Shown piece by piece: positions 1 through 6,951 of a stretch of 64,000 nt of DNA (the stretch's first letter is position 1; every line of letters starts with the position of its first letter). The notes beneath the pieces were generated by a model. The model saw nothing but the letters and a program-made list of their open reading frames with translations, was not told the origin of the DNA and ran no database searches. The stretch comes from JACDAN01 sp035535195 (lineage in GTDB: Bacteria > Actinomycetota > Thermoleophilia > Gaiellales > Gaiellaceae). A program made the position numbers and the translations under genes. The stretch covers positions 42,833 to 106,832 of the forward strand of contig DATLQK010000026.1 in NCBI GenBank assembly GCA_035535195.1, in the 5' to 3' direction.

Positions 1-95
1 GGCCAGTGGCAGCGTGGAGCGGGAGCGTCTCCCCTCACAGCGGCGGGACCGTCCCGGACTCGCACCGGGTTCCCTCACCGCCTCGCCTTCTTGTC
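1..95 (-). promoter_or_regulatory. Cobalamin (B12) riboswitch, truncated by window edge
   Basis: Read on the minus strand, this stretch carries the conserved core of the cobalamin riboswitch in the right order: GGGAACCCGG (65-74), then GGTGCGAGTCCGGG, then GGTCCCGCCGCTGTGA, then a GGGAG/CTCCC stem, and the B12-box element GCCACTGG at positions 3-10. The family binds adenosyl- or methyl-cobalamin and switches expression of cobalamin transport, synthesis or B12-independent isoenzyme genes. The regulated gene lies left of position 1 and cannot be seen. The upstream end is approximate. Confidence 0.85.
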
Positions 96-114
96 GGCCC
101 TATGATGGCACGCC

Positions 115-483
115 GTGCCTCGGGTCGTGTCGCTCTGGCTGCCGGTGGTCGCCTGGGCAGCGGTCATCTTCGCGCTCTCGTCGATCCCCGGGCTCGGCAC
201 CGGCTTCGGCGTCTGGGACCTGATCCTGCGGAAGCTCGCGCACGCGCTCGCCTACGCGATCCTCGGCCTCTTGCTGGTGCGCGCGCTGCGCAACCCGCCT
301 GCCGCGTTCCTGCTCGGCGTCGCCTACGGCGTCACGGACGAGATTCACCAGCACTTCGTCGCGGACCGGCACGGGACGCCGGTCGACGTCGTGATCGACG
401 CGGTGGGTGTTGCTATCGGCGTCTTCGCAGCCGCACGGCTGAGTACCATTTCGAGCCATGAACGGGCCGAAGGACGTCGGTGA
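115..483 (+). CDS. VanZ-like family membrane protein
   Basis: A 122-residue protein with hydrophobic segments at about 5-25, 42-60, 67-82 and 92-110, matching small VanZ-like proteins. The motif KLAHALAYAILGLLL and the later YGVTDEIHQHFV are typical of the family: the first is the H-x-x-x-Y region and the second the E-x-H-Q segment. The GTG start at 115 puts the first membrane segment directly after the initiator, which is why it is preferred over upstream codons in other frames. The gene is divergent from the B12 riboswitch and overlaps the next ORF by 26 bases. The specific role is unknown. VanZ itself gives low-level teicoplanin resistance, but most homologues are uncharacterised. Confidence 0.8.
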   Translation: MPRVVSLWLPVVAWAAVIFALSSIPGLGTGFGVWDLILRKLAHALAYAILGLLLVRALRNPPAAFLLGVAYGVTDEIHQHFVADRHGTPVDVVIDAVGVAIGVFAAARLSTISSHERAEGRR

Positions 484-682
484 CCGGCAGCTCGACGCGC
501 TCCTCGAGCGCCTCGACCGCCTGACCGCGGAGCTCCAGGGCTTGAACCGCCGCCTCGACAGCGGGGAGAACCTCGCGCCGGTCGTCCGCGAGCTGGCGCT
601 GCTGAACGAGTCGCTGTCGGCGCTCGCCTACGCCTCGCTCGGGCAGCAGGGGCCTCAGGTCCGCCGGCGCCGCGCGGGCTAG
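458..682 (+). CDS. Small coiled-coil hypothetical protein
   Basis: A 74-residue, charged, strongly helical protein. Leucines recur at heptad spacing (LDALLERLDRLTAELQGLN), which predicts a coiled coil over about residues 12-38, followed by a second amphipathic helix (VVRELALLNESLSALAYASL). There is no signal peptide or membrane segment. It overlaps the vanZ-like gene by 26 bases, so translation is probably coupled, and its last four bases overlap the convergent dehydrogenase gene. No family is recognised. It could be an oligomerisation or scaffold protein, but this is a guess. Confidence 0.55.
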   Translation: MNGPKDVGDRQLDALLERLDRLTAELQGLNRRLDSGENLAPVVRELALLNESLSALAYASLGQQGPQVRRRRAG

Positions 683-1746
683 CCCGGCGCCAGCTTCCAG
701 AGGCGGCCGTCGAGCGTGACCGCGTAGAGCTCGCCGCTTCCGTCCTGCCCGAACGACGAGATGCCGCCGAGCCGGAACGACTCCGTGCGCGCGCTCCGGG
801 CGCGCCCGCCGACGACTCGCAGCGTGCGGATCTTGCCGCTGCAGTTGTCGCCGTAGAAGTAGCGCCCGACCGCCGCGGGCACCGACGTCCCGCGGTAGAC
901 GAAGCCGCCCGTGACGGCGCAGTCGTCGCCGCCGAGCGAGTACGTGGTGATCGGGAAGACGAGCCTGCCGCGCGGGTTCCGCGGCTTCGCCTCATAGCGC
1001 GCGCGACCCTCGTAGACGTCCCAGCCGTAGTTCTCGAGGCCGGGACTGCGCCGGCGGGTGAAGTCGACCTCCTCGAACGAGTTCTGACCGACGTCGCCGA
1101 TGTAGAGGTCGCGCGTCCTGCGGTCGAACGAGAAGCGCCAGGGGTTCCGGAGGCCGTACCCGACGGTCTGCCAGCGGGCGCCGCGCTGGTCGACGTTGAT
1201 CGCGAGCAGCTTCCCGAACTTCGAGCCGAGGTTCTGCGCCCGGTTCTCGGGGTCGCCGCCGGCGCCGCCGTCGCCGGTTCCGGCGTAGAGGCGCCCGTCC
1301 GGGCCGAACATCAGCTGGCCGCCGTTGTGGTTCGAGTACGGATCCTGGAGGTTGAGCAGCGTCCGGACCGCCCGGGAGCCGCGGTACTCGACGATCCGGT
1401 TGGCCGGCGCGGTGTAGTAGACGAAGAAGCGCTTGTTCTGCGCGAAGCGCGGATGGAACGCGACGGAGAGCAGCCCCTGCTCGCCGCAGCAGACGACCCG
1501 GCTGCGAATGTCGAGCAGCGTGCCGACGGCGCGCCCGTTCCGGACGATCCGAATCCGGCCGGGCTGCTCGACGACGTACAGCCGGTCGGTGACGCCGTTC
1601 GGCGTCGTCACGTGGACGGGCTGGTCGAAGCCGGAGCCGATCTGGACAAAGCGGTAGCCCGGGGCCGCCGCAGGAGCGGTAGCCGAGGAAAGGCCCGCGC
1701 CGAGCACCCCGGCGAGGCCGAGCAAGACGAGCAGCCGACCCCTCAC
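679..1746 (-). CDS. Secreted PQQ-dependent sugar dehydrogenase (GSDH family)
   Basis: A 355-residue member of the glucose/sorbosone dehydrogenase beta-propeller family. A cleavable signal peptide covers about residues 1-27 (LLVLLGLAGVLGAG). Family signatures follow: EQPGRIRIV, EQGLLSVAFHPRF, NHNGGQLMFGPDGRLY, GTGDGG, LRNPWRFSFD and YIGDVGQ. These proteins oxidise sugars or other alcohols with PQQ, usually outside the membrane, but substrates differ widely and PQQ use is not provable here. The start is GTG in a GTGA overlap with the upstream TrkA-like stop, making this the last gene of the minus-strand transport operon. No functional link to ion transport is evident. Confidence 0.85.
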   Translation of the reverse strand: MRGRLLVLLGLAGVLGAGLSSATAPAAAPGYRFVQIGSGFDQPVHVTTPNGVTDRLYVVEQPGRIRIVRNGRAVGTLLDIRSRVVCCGEQGLLSVAFHPRFAQNKRFFVYYTAPANRIVEYRGSRAVRTLLNLQDPYSNHNGGQLMFGPDGRLYAGTGDGGAGGDPENRAQNLGSKFGKLLAINVDQRGARWQTVGYGLRNPWRFSFDRRTRDLYIGDVGQNSFEEVDFTRRRSPGLENYGWDVYEGRARYEAKPRNPRGRLVFPITTYSLGGDDCAVTGGFVYRGTSVPAAVGRYFYGDNCSGKIRTLRVVGGRARSARTESFRLGGISSFGQDGSGELYAVTLDGRLWKLAPG

Positions 1747-2408
1747 TGCTTCTTCAGCAGCACCTTTCGGAGCTCGTCTTCCTTGCCCGACTCGAGCACT
1801 GCCAGAACCTGGTCACCGGCCTGGAGCTCGGTCGCCCCGTCGGCCATCTGCGCCTGGCCCTCGCGCATGACCGTGATCAGCCGCGAGCCGGCGGGCAGCG
1901 TGAGCCCGCTCACAGCCTTGCCCACGCAGGGCGAGTCGGCGTCGAGCTGGACCTCGACGATCTCGAGGTTCTCCTTCCGCAGCTCGAGCAGGTGGATCAG
2001 GCCGTGCTCGGGCACCTCGTGCTCGATCATCGCGAGGATGATCGACGTCGCGGAGATCGTCGGCGAGATGCCCAGCAGGTCGAAGTGGGGCTGGTTGCGC
2101 GGGTCGTTCACGCGCGCGATCACCTTCTCGACGCCGTATTTCTCCTTGGCGATCTGGCAGATGATCATGTTGTCCTCGTCGTCGCCGGTGACGGCCACGA
2201 CAAGGTCCGGCGGGCGTGCGAGCCCCGCCCGCTCGAGGACGAAGAGCTCGGTGGCGTCGCCGAGCTGACCGCGGTGCTCGAACTCCTCCTCCAGCATCTC
2301 GAAGCGATCGCGGCGCTGCTCGATCAGCGTGACCTCGTGCCCGAGGTCGAGCACGCTGCGCGTGAGATTGGCGCCGACCTTGCCGCCGCCCGCGATCACG
2401 ATGTACAT
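1743..2408 (-). CDS. trkA: TrkA-family K+ transport regulatory protein (RCK_N + RCK_C)
   Basis: A 221-residue cytosolic protein starting at ATG 2408; the longer reading frame upstream is not conserved-looking. Residues 1-135 form a Rossmann TrkA-N domain: the nucleotide-binding loop AGGGKVGANL is at the start, with acidic residues at the end of strand 2 and VVAVTGDDEDN later. Residues about 140-221 match TrkA-C (VGKAVSGLTLPAGSRLI, LQAGDQVLAVL). Such proteins bind NAD(H) or ATP and gate K+ channels or transporters. Only two bases separate it from the stop of the preceding TrkA-N protein. The tandem pair resembles CeoB/CeoC of mycobacteria. The partner transporter is probably one of the two APC permeases upstream. 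Confidence 0.85.
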   Translation of the reverse strand: MYIVIAGGGKVGANLTRSVLDLGHEVTLIEQRRDRFEMLEEEFEHRGQLGDATELFVLERAGLARPPDLVVAVTGDDEDNMIICQIAKEKYGVEKVIARVNDPRNQPHFDLLGISPTISATSIILAMIEHEVPEHGLIHLLELRKENLEIVEVQLDADSPCVGKAVSGLTLPAGSRLITVMREGQAQMADGATELQAGDQVLAVLESGKEDELRKVLLKKQ

Positions 2409-2410
2409 GG

Positions 2411-2839
2411 TTATGTCGGGGCTCCCGCCGTGTCCCCGATGGACGAGTTGACCGCCTGCGTCAGGGTCTCGATCGCGGTCTTCGTCGGACAGACCGTCCA
2501 CAGCCCGAGGTGCTGGTAGAGGTCAGCGCGAGCCGGATCGAGCACGCGAATCACCGTCTTGTCGATCCTGAAGCGCTTCTGGGCGAGCTGGCCGATCACG
2601 AGGTTCGTGTTGTCGCCGTCCGTCGCGACGACGACGGCGTCGGCATCCTCGATCCCGGCCCGTTCGAGGATCGCCATGTCCATACCGTGGCCGACGACGA
2701 AGCCGCCGGACCAGTGCTCGCCGAGACGGTGGAGGGCGTCCTCCTTCTCGTCGATCGCGGTCACCTCCCAGCCGAGCCGGTCGAGCTCCAGGGCGACCGC
2801 CGAACCGACTCTCCCGCAGCCGATCACCAGCGCTTTCAT
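2411..2839 (-). CDS. TrkA-N (RCK) protein lacking TrkA-C
   Basis: A 142-residue Rossmann protein with the dinucleotide-binding loop IGCGRVGSAVA at the N-terminus and VVVATDGDNTN in the middle. Compared with the next gene it ends after the RCK_N fold and has no TrkA-C domain, so it probably dimerises with that full-length partner. It starts 19 bases downstream of the APC permease stop and ends two bases before the next trkA start, so all are likely on one transcript. By family knowledge it senses NAD(H) or nucleotide and controls K+ flux. The short length is normal for one member of such pairs. Confidence 0.8.
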   Translation of the reverse strand: MKALVIGCGRVGSAVALELDRLGWEVTAIDEKEDALHRLGEHWSGGFVVGHGMDMAILERAGIEDADAVVVATDGDNTNLVIGQLAQKRFRIDKTVIRVLDPARADLYQHLGLWTVCPTKTAIETLTQAVNSSIGDTAGAPT

Positions 2840-2858
2840 TGGGCCTCAGATTAGCGAG

Positions 2859-4793
2859 TCAGACAGTCGATACCGCTTCGTCGACTTCCTCCTCCAACAG
2901 GCCCTGCGGATAGGCGATCACCATCACCTCGCAGGGCGCATGGCGGAGCACGTAGTCGACCGTTGGACTGAAGAATCGAGACTGGCGGCGCCACCTGGGG
3001 GACGAGCCCATCACGATCAGGTCGGCGTCGTGAGTCTTCGCCTCGTCGACGATCGCCTCGCCGAGCGCCCGGCCGCGCACGATGCGTCCTTTTACGGTGA
3101 CGCCATGCTCGGCCGCAAGGAGCTTCGCCTCCGCGAGTGAGGCCTCTGCGCGCTCCTCGGCCTCGTACATCGTCGCGTCGAGCGCTTTCTCCATCGGCAC
3201 CGCGATCACGTGGAGGGCGTCGATCGTGCAGCCCCGCTCCTCGGCGAGCTTGATCGACGTCGCCAGCACCTCCTCCCCGATCGGGCCGAGCTTCATCGGG
3301 ACAAGGATGCGCTCATAGACGCCCTCCAGCTCGGGCACAAGGTCCGGCTCGGGCGGCGTGACGTGACCCCAGATGCTCTCGTTCTGCGCGATGCGCGTGG
3401 AGAGGTAGACGGCGGCGCCGACGAGCAGCCACAGCGGCCCCGCGATCCTCGTCTCCTCGTGCGTGACCAGCGCGATCACCCAGATCGCGATCGTGAGCGG
3501 CGTCCCGATCAGGGCCGCCACGGGAACCTCGGCGCCGCGGATCCTCACGTTCACGGAGGCGCGGAAGGGCCGCTCGAGCTCCGGCTTCGAGAAGCGGAGC
3601 TTGATCACGGCGAGCTGTGCCGCGGTGAACGCAAGCAGCACGCCGAAGCTGAAGAGACCGGCGAGCATCCGCACCTGCGCCGACGACTGGGAGGCGAGGA
3701 TCAGCAGACCGCACGAGATCACCGCCGAGCCGACGATCGCCGCAGGCGCGATCAGCGTCCGGCGGTTCAGCGTGCCGAAGGTGTGCGGCAGCATGCCGTG
3801 CTGGCCGAGCGAGTAGGCGAGCCGCCCCGCGCCCGAGATCGAGGTCGTGATCGCGACGACGAGGACGAGCGTGCCGGTGAGTCCGACGACGATGCGGACG
3901 ACGTCCGCGAGGAGCGACGGCAGCGGGTCCTCGAGCGCCGCGGAGATGCCCATCAGCGGCGCGCGCAGCCAGGTCGTCCCGAGATCGCTCGCGTAGCCGC
4001 CGGGTCCGGACGGGTCGGGATGGGCCGGGTAGGCCGAGATGCCGACGACGGCGATCGCCACCGACACCGCCACGACGAGCCCGATCCCTGCGAACAAGCT
4101 GCGCGGCAGCGTCCTCCCCGGCTCGCGCGTCTCCGCCGCCAGGTTGGCGACGGTCTCGAGGCCGGTGTAGGCGAGCATCGCGAGCGGGAGGGCGAAGCCG
4201 ATCGAGCTCCAGGTCGGCGCCGTGCCGAGGTCGACGCCCTTCGTGAGCGCGTCGAGGTCGAAGAGGAAGACGAAGCCGAGCACGACCAGCAGGAGATGCG
4301 AGGCCAGTGCGACCGCCGCGATCACCACCGCGGTCCTGTAGAGACTCGTCCGCCGCACGAGCCGCGTGCCGGCCACGGCGAGGATCACGCAGACGCCGAG
4401 GACGGTGTCCCATGGCGAGCGCGTGATCGACTCCCAGCCGAAGGTGTTGCCGATGTAGTGCGGGACGAACAGGCCCGCCAGCGCCATCACGATCAGGTAG
4501 TCGAGGACGAGCGCCCAGCCGGTGACGAACCCGGCCGGGTCGTTGAAGGCGTGGCGGACGAAGGTGGCGGCGCCGCCGGTTTCCGGAATCGCCGCCGTGC
4601 CCTCCGCGTACGAGAGGGCAACGAGCAGGAAGAGGATCCCGACGGCGAGCAGCACCCACGGCGTGAACCCGAGCGCGAAGAGGGCGATGATGCCGAGCGC
4701 GAAGTAGAGCGACGACGCGATCTCCCCATAGGCAACCGCCGCCAGCGACGGGACGTCGAGAACTCGCTCGAGACCAGTCAGCTTCCTCGCCAT
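2859..4793 (-). CDS. APC-superfamily permease with C-terminal UspA domain
   Basis: A 644-residue protein. Residues about 15-480 contain about twelve hydrophobic segments with APC-family motifs (ETGGAATFVRHAFN near helix 3, LAYTGLETVANLAAE near helix 6). Residues about 495-635 form a universal stress protein fold (ERILVPMKL, ALHVIAVP, LIVMGSS, SPTVDYVLRHAPCEVMV). The usual G-2x-G-9x-G(S/T) nucleotide loop is incomplete. APC-Usp fusions include amino-acid permeases and the KimA-type K+ importer. The adjacent TrkA proteins favour K+, but substrate is inference. The ATG shares one base with the stop of the 54-residue membrane gene, showing translational coupling. Confidence 0.85.
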   Translation of the reverse strand: MARKLTGLERVLDVPSLAAVAYGEIASSLYFALGIIALFALGFTPWVLLAVGILFLLVALSYAEGTAAIPETGGAATFVRHAFNDPAGFVTGWALVLDYLIVMALAGLFVPHYIGNTFGWESITRSPWDTVLGVCVILAVAGTRLVRRTSLYRTAVVIAAVALASHLLLVVLGFVFLFDLDALTKGVDLGTAPTWSSIGFALPLAMLAYTGLETVANLAAETREPGRTLPRSLFAGIGLVVAVSVAIAVVGISAYPAHPDPSGPGGYASDLGTTWLRAPLMGISAALEDPLPSLLADVVRIVVGLTGTLVLVVAITTSISGAGRLAYSLGQHGMLPHTFGTLNRRTLIAPAAIVGSAVISCGLLILASQSSAQVRMLAGLFSFGVLLAFTAAQLAVIKLRFSKPELERPFRASVNVRIRGAEVPVAALIGTPLTIAIWVIALVTHEETRIAGPLWLLVGAAVYLSTRIAQNESIWGHVTPPEPDLVPELEGVYERILVPMKLGPIGEEVLATSIKLAEERGCTIDALHVIAVPMEKALDATMYEAEERAEASLAEAKLLAAEHGVTVKGRIVRGRALGEAIVDEAKTHDADLIVMGSSPRWRRQSRFFSPTVDYVLRHAPCEVMVIAYPQGLLEEEVDEAVSTV

Positions 4794-4957
4794 CAGGGCC
4801 TCTGTCGCTGGAGGTAGAGGCGGAGGCCGCCGGCGAGCACGAACAGCGAGCCCAGCAGCAACCCGAGGCCGCCGCCGACGCCGGCCGCCAGGGTGCGGAC
4901 GATAATCGCGAGCCCGATGACCACCAGGATGGCGGAGAAAACGGTCGTGGCGGTCAC
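4793..4957 (-). CDS. Small two-helix membrane protein, 54 residues
   Basis: Begins at GTG in a GTGA overlap with the stop of the upstream permease and ends in a one-base TGATG overlap with the next permease start. That arrangement is strong evidence for real translation. The product is two hydrophobic helices (about residues 6-24 and 31-48) separated by a glycine-rich turn (GVGGG), with a basic C-terminal tail (LYLQRQRP). It sits exactly between two APC-Usp permeases and may be a small subunit or a membrane spacer. No family is recognised. Confidence 0.65.
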   Translation of the reverse strand: MTATTVFSAILVVIGLAIIVRTLAAGVGGGLGLLLGSLFVLAGGLRLYLQRQRP

Positions 4958-6846
4958 GCCGCCCGTTTCCCGGCGGCGATCAGCACGCGGGTGGTGGCGT
5001 GCTTGACGACGTAGTCGACCGTCCCGCCAAAGATCCGTCCGCGACGGAGCCGGGGCCGCGGCGCCCCGATCACGATCAGCTCCGCCTGCCGTCGTTCGGC
5101 CTCCTGGACGATTTCCGGGCCTGCCGTGCGTGCGCGTAGCAGGCGGACGACGGCCCGCACGCCGTAGCTCTCGACGATCGCAGCCGACTGGTCGAGGATG
5201 TCGTCCGCCTCCGCCTCGATGTCCGGGAGATCGACGTCGAGCGGGAGGTCGAGCGGCACTTCGATCACGTGGATGACCGCGACCCGCGCCCGGCGCTCGT
5301 CCGCCAGCCGAGCCGCGGCCACGAGCGCCTCCTCGGACTCGGCCGAGCGCGTCACCGGCACGACGATTGTCCGGTATTCGACCGTCAGGGACGGTCCGAG
5401 GATCATCACCGGCGCGCGGACGGTGGCGGTCAGCGGCTCGCGGACGAAGCGACGCCGGTAGATCGCGTAGGCGATGAACCCGAAGACGAGCCAGGCGAAA
5501 CCGGCCCATCGGGTCACCGGCTCCTGGAGCACGATCACCAACCATGCGATCAGGGTGCCGATTCCGCCGATCACGGCGAAGATCGGCCAGTCGACGCCGC
5601 GGAACCAGAGGTTCGGCCGGGCCCTGTACGCGAGCTCCGTGTCCGGCCGCCGATAGCGCAGCGCCACCATCGACGCGTGGGCGACCGTGAACGACAGCGT
5701 CGCGCCGAATGCGTACATCGTCCCGAGGAAGTCCGTCTGCCCCGGCAGGATCACGATCATCGGGATCACGCCGGCAAAGATGACGAGCGCGACCCACGGC
5801 GTCTTGAAGCGCGGGTGCAGCCGCCGGAAGCCGAGGGGCAGCTGCCGGTAGCCGGACATCGCGTACGTGATCCGCGAGGCGCCGATCACGCCGGCGTTCG
5901 TGGCGATGAAGAGGATCGTCGCGGCGAGGACACCGACGTAGATCTCCAGCCCGTTCAGGAGCGGTCCTTCCTCGAGCCCGAGATTCTTCACGACACCGAG
6001 CACCGGGTCGTTCGTGAAGCCGCCCTGGTCCGGGGGCAGCCCGAGCTTCGTCACGTACTCGCCGCCCTGCTGCACGACGGGCAGCGCCGAGAGGGCCACC
6101 AGCGGGAGGGTGAAGTAGATCACGAAGACCGCCGCCGCGATCAGCTTGTACGCCATCGGGACGTTCCTCGGCGGGTCGCGGACCTCTTCGGCGAGGTTCG
6201 AGACGGTCTCGACCCCGGTGTACGCGAGCATCGCGACAGGAATCGCGATGAAGAATTGGCTCCAGGTGGGCGCGACGCCGAGGTCGACGTTCGCGCGCAG
6301 GATGTCCACGTTGAAGACGAGCACGAAGCCGATCGCGACGAGCAGTGCCTGCGTCGCGAAGTCGATCACCGCGAGGAAGACGTTGAGGGTGGCGGCCTCC
6401 TGAACGCCGATGATGTTGATGCCGACGAGGATCGCGACGACGACGACCCCGCCGACGACGTCCCACGGATTCTCCCGGAGCGGGTCCCAGAAGACCGAGA
6501 GGTAGTGCGGGACGAAGAACGCCGAGATCGCGACGGTGGCGACGTAGACGAGCATCTGCGACCACGCGGCCCCGAAGCTCGCGAGCTCGTTGAAGGCGTG
6601 CCGGGCGAAGCTGGACGAGCCGCCCGCCTCCGGGTAGCGGACCGTTCCCTCGGCGTAGGTGGCCGCGGTGGCGGCGAAGATCAGGCCGGCGATGACGAAG
6701 ACGACGGGCGTGAGCCCGAGCGCGAACGCCGCCGTGACGCCGAGCGCGTAGTAGATCGAGGAGCCGACGTTGCCGTACGCCGTGGCGAAGAGCGCGGGCG
6801 TGCCGAGCACCCGCTCCAGGCCCTGCTGCCGCCGCCTTCTCGGCAC
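4954..6846 (-). CDS. APC-superfamily permease with C-terminal UspA domain
   Basis: A 630-residue paralogue of the permease at 2859-4793. It has about twelve membrane segments over residues 20-475 (PEAGGSSSFARHAFNEL and MLAYTGVETVSNLAEEV are the same landmarks). A Usp domain covers about residues 490-628 (YRTIVVPVTRS, VAVIHVIEVPLDLPLDVDLP, ELIVIGAPRPR, FGGTVDYVVKHATTRVLIAAG). A long periplasmic loop (about 265-300) is absent from many amino-acid permeases. It is the first gene of the minus-strand transport unit, after the REP palindrome at 6888-6915. Substrate is not determinable; K+ or amino acids are the best candidates given two TrkA genes downstream. Confidence 0.85.
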   Translation of the reverse strand: MPRRRRQQGLERVLGTPALFATAYGNVGSSIYYALGVTAAFALGLTPVVFVIAGLIFAATAATYAEGTVRYPEAGGSSSFARHAFNELASFGAAWSQMLVYVATVAISAFFVPHYLSVFWDPLRENPWDVVGGVVVVAILVGINIIGVQEAATLNVFLAVIDFATQALLVAIGFVLVFNVDILRANVDLGVAPTWSQFFIAIPVAMLAYTGVETVSNLAEEVRDPPRNVPMAYKLIAAAVFVIYFTLPLVALSALPVVQQGGEYVTKLGLPPDQGGFTNDPVLGVVKNLGLEEGPLLNGLEIYVGVLAATILFIATNAGVIGASRITYAMSGYRQLPLGFRRLHPRFKTPWVALVIFAGVIPMIVILPGQTDFLGTMYAFGATLSFTVAHASMVALRYRRPDTELAYRARPNLWFRGVDWPIFAVIGGIGTLIAWLVIVLQEPVTRWAGFAWLVFGFIAYAIYRRRFVREPLTATVRAPVMILGPSLTVEYRTIVVPVTRSAESEEALVAAARLADERRARVAVIHVIEVPLDLPLDVDLPDIEAEADDILDQSAAIVESYGVRAVVRLLRARTAGPEIVQEAERRQAELIVIGAPRPRLRRGRIFGGTVDYVVKHATTRVLIAAGKRAA

Positions 6847-6887
6847 CGCTGGACTCTACTCAGCCGGGCCGGACCCTCCCGCGCGGA

Positions 6888-6915
6888 CATGACGAGTGTC
6901 TGACACCCGTCGTGG
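6888..6915. repeat. REP-like palindrome, solitary copy
   Basis: A 28-base imperfect palindrome centred on GTGTCTGACAC (6896-6906), flanked by CATGACGA on the left and CCGTCGTGG on the right. It matches in reverse complement the three copies beside the transposase remnant at 34249-34379. It lies in the 105-base gap between hppA and the permease operon, which otherwise holds no gene. Confidence 0.75.
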
Positions 6916-6951
6916 CTCGTCCAGGCGGTGATCGGGGTCGGCCAGGCGCGA

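Noticed and set aside
101..106. TATGAT as a -10 box for the vanZ-like gene
   Set aside because: It is 9 bases from the GTG, but no -35 is recognisable and the riboswitch promoter on the other strand overlaps; not enough to call.
4958..6565. Upstream part of the open frame that ends with the 54-residue membrane protein
   Set aside because: Arg-rich out-of-frame reading of the permease gene; only the part after the GTG overlap at 4957 looks like protein.
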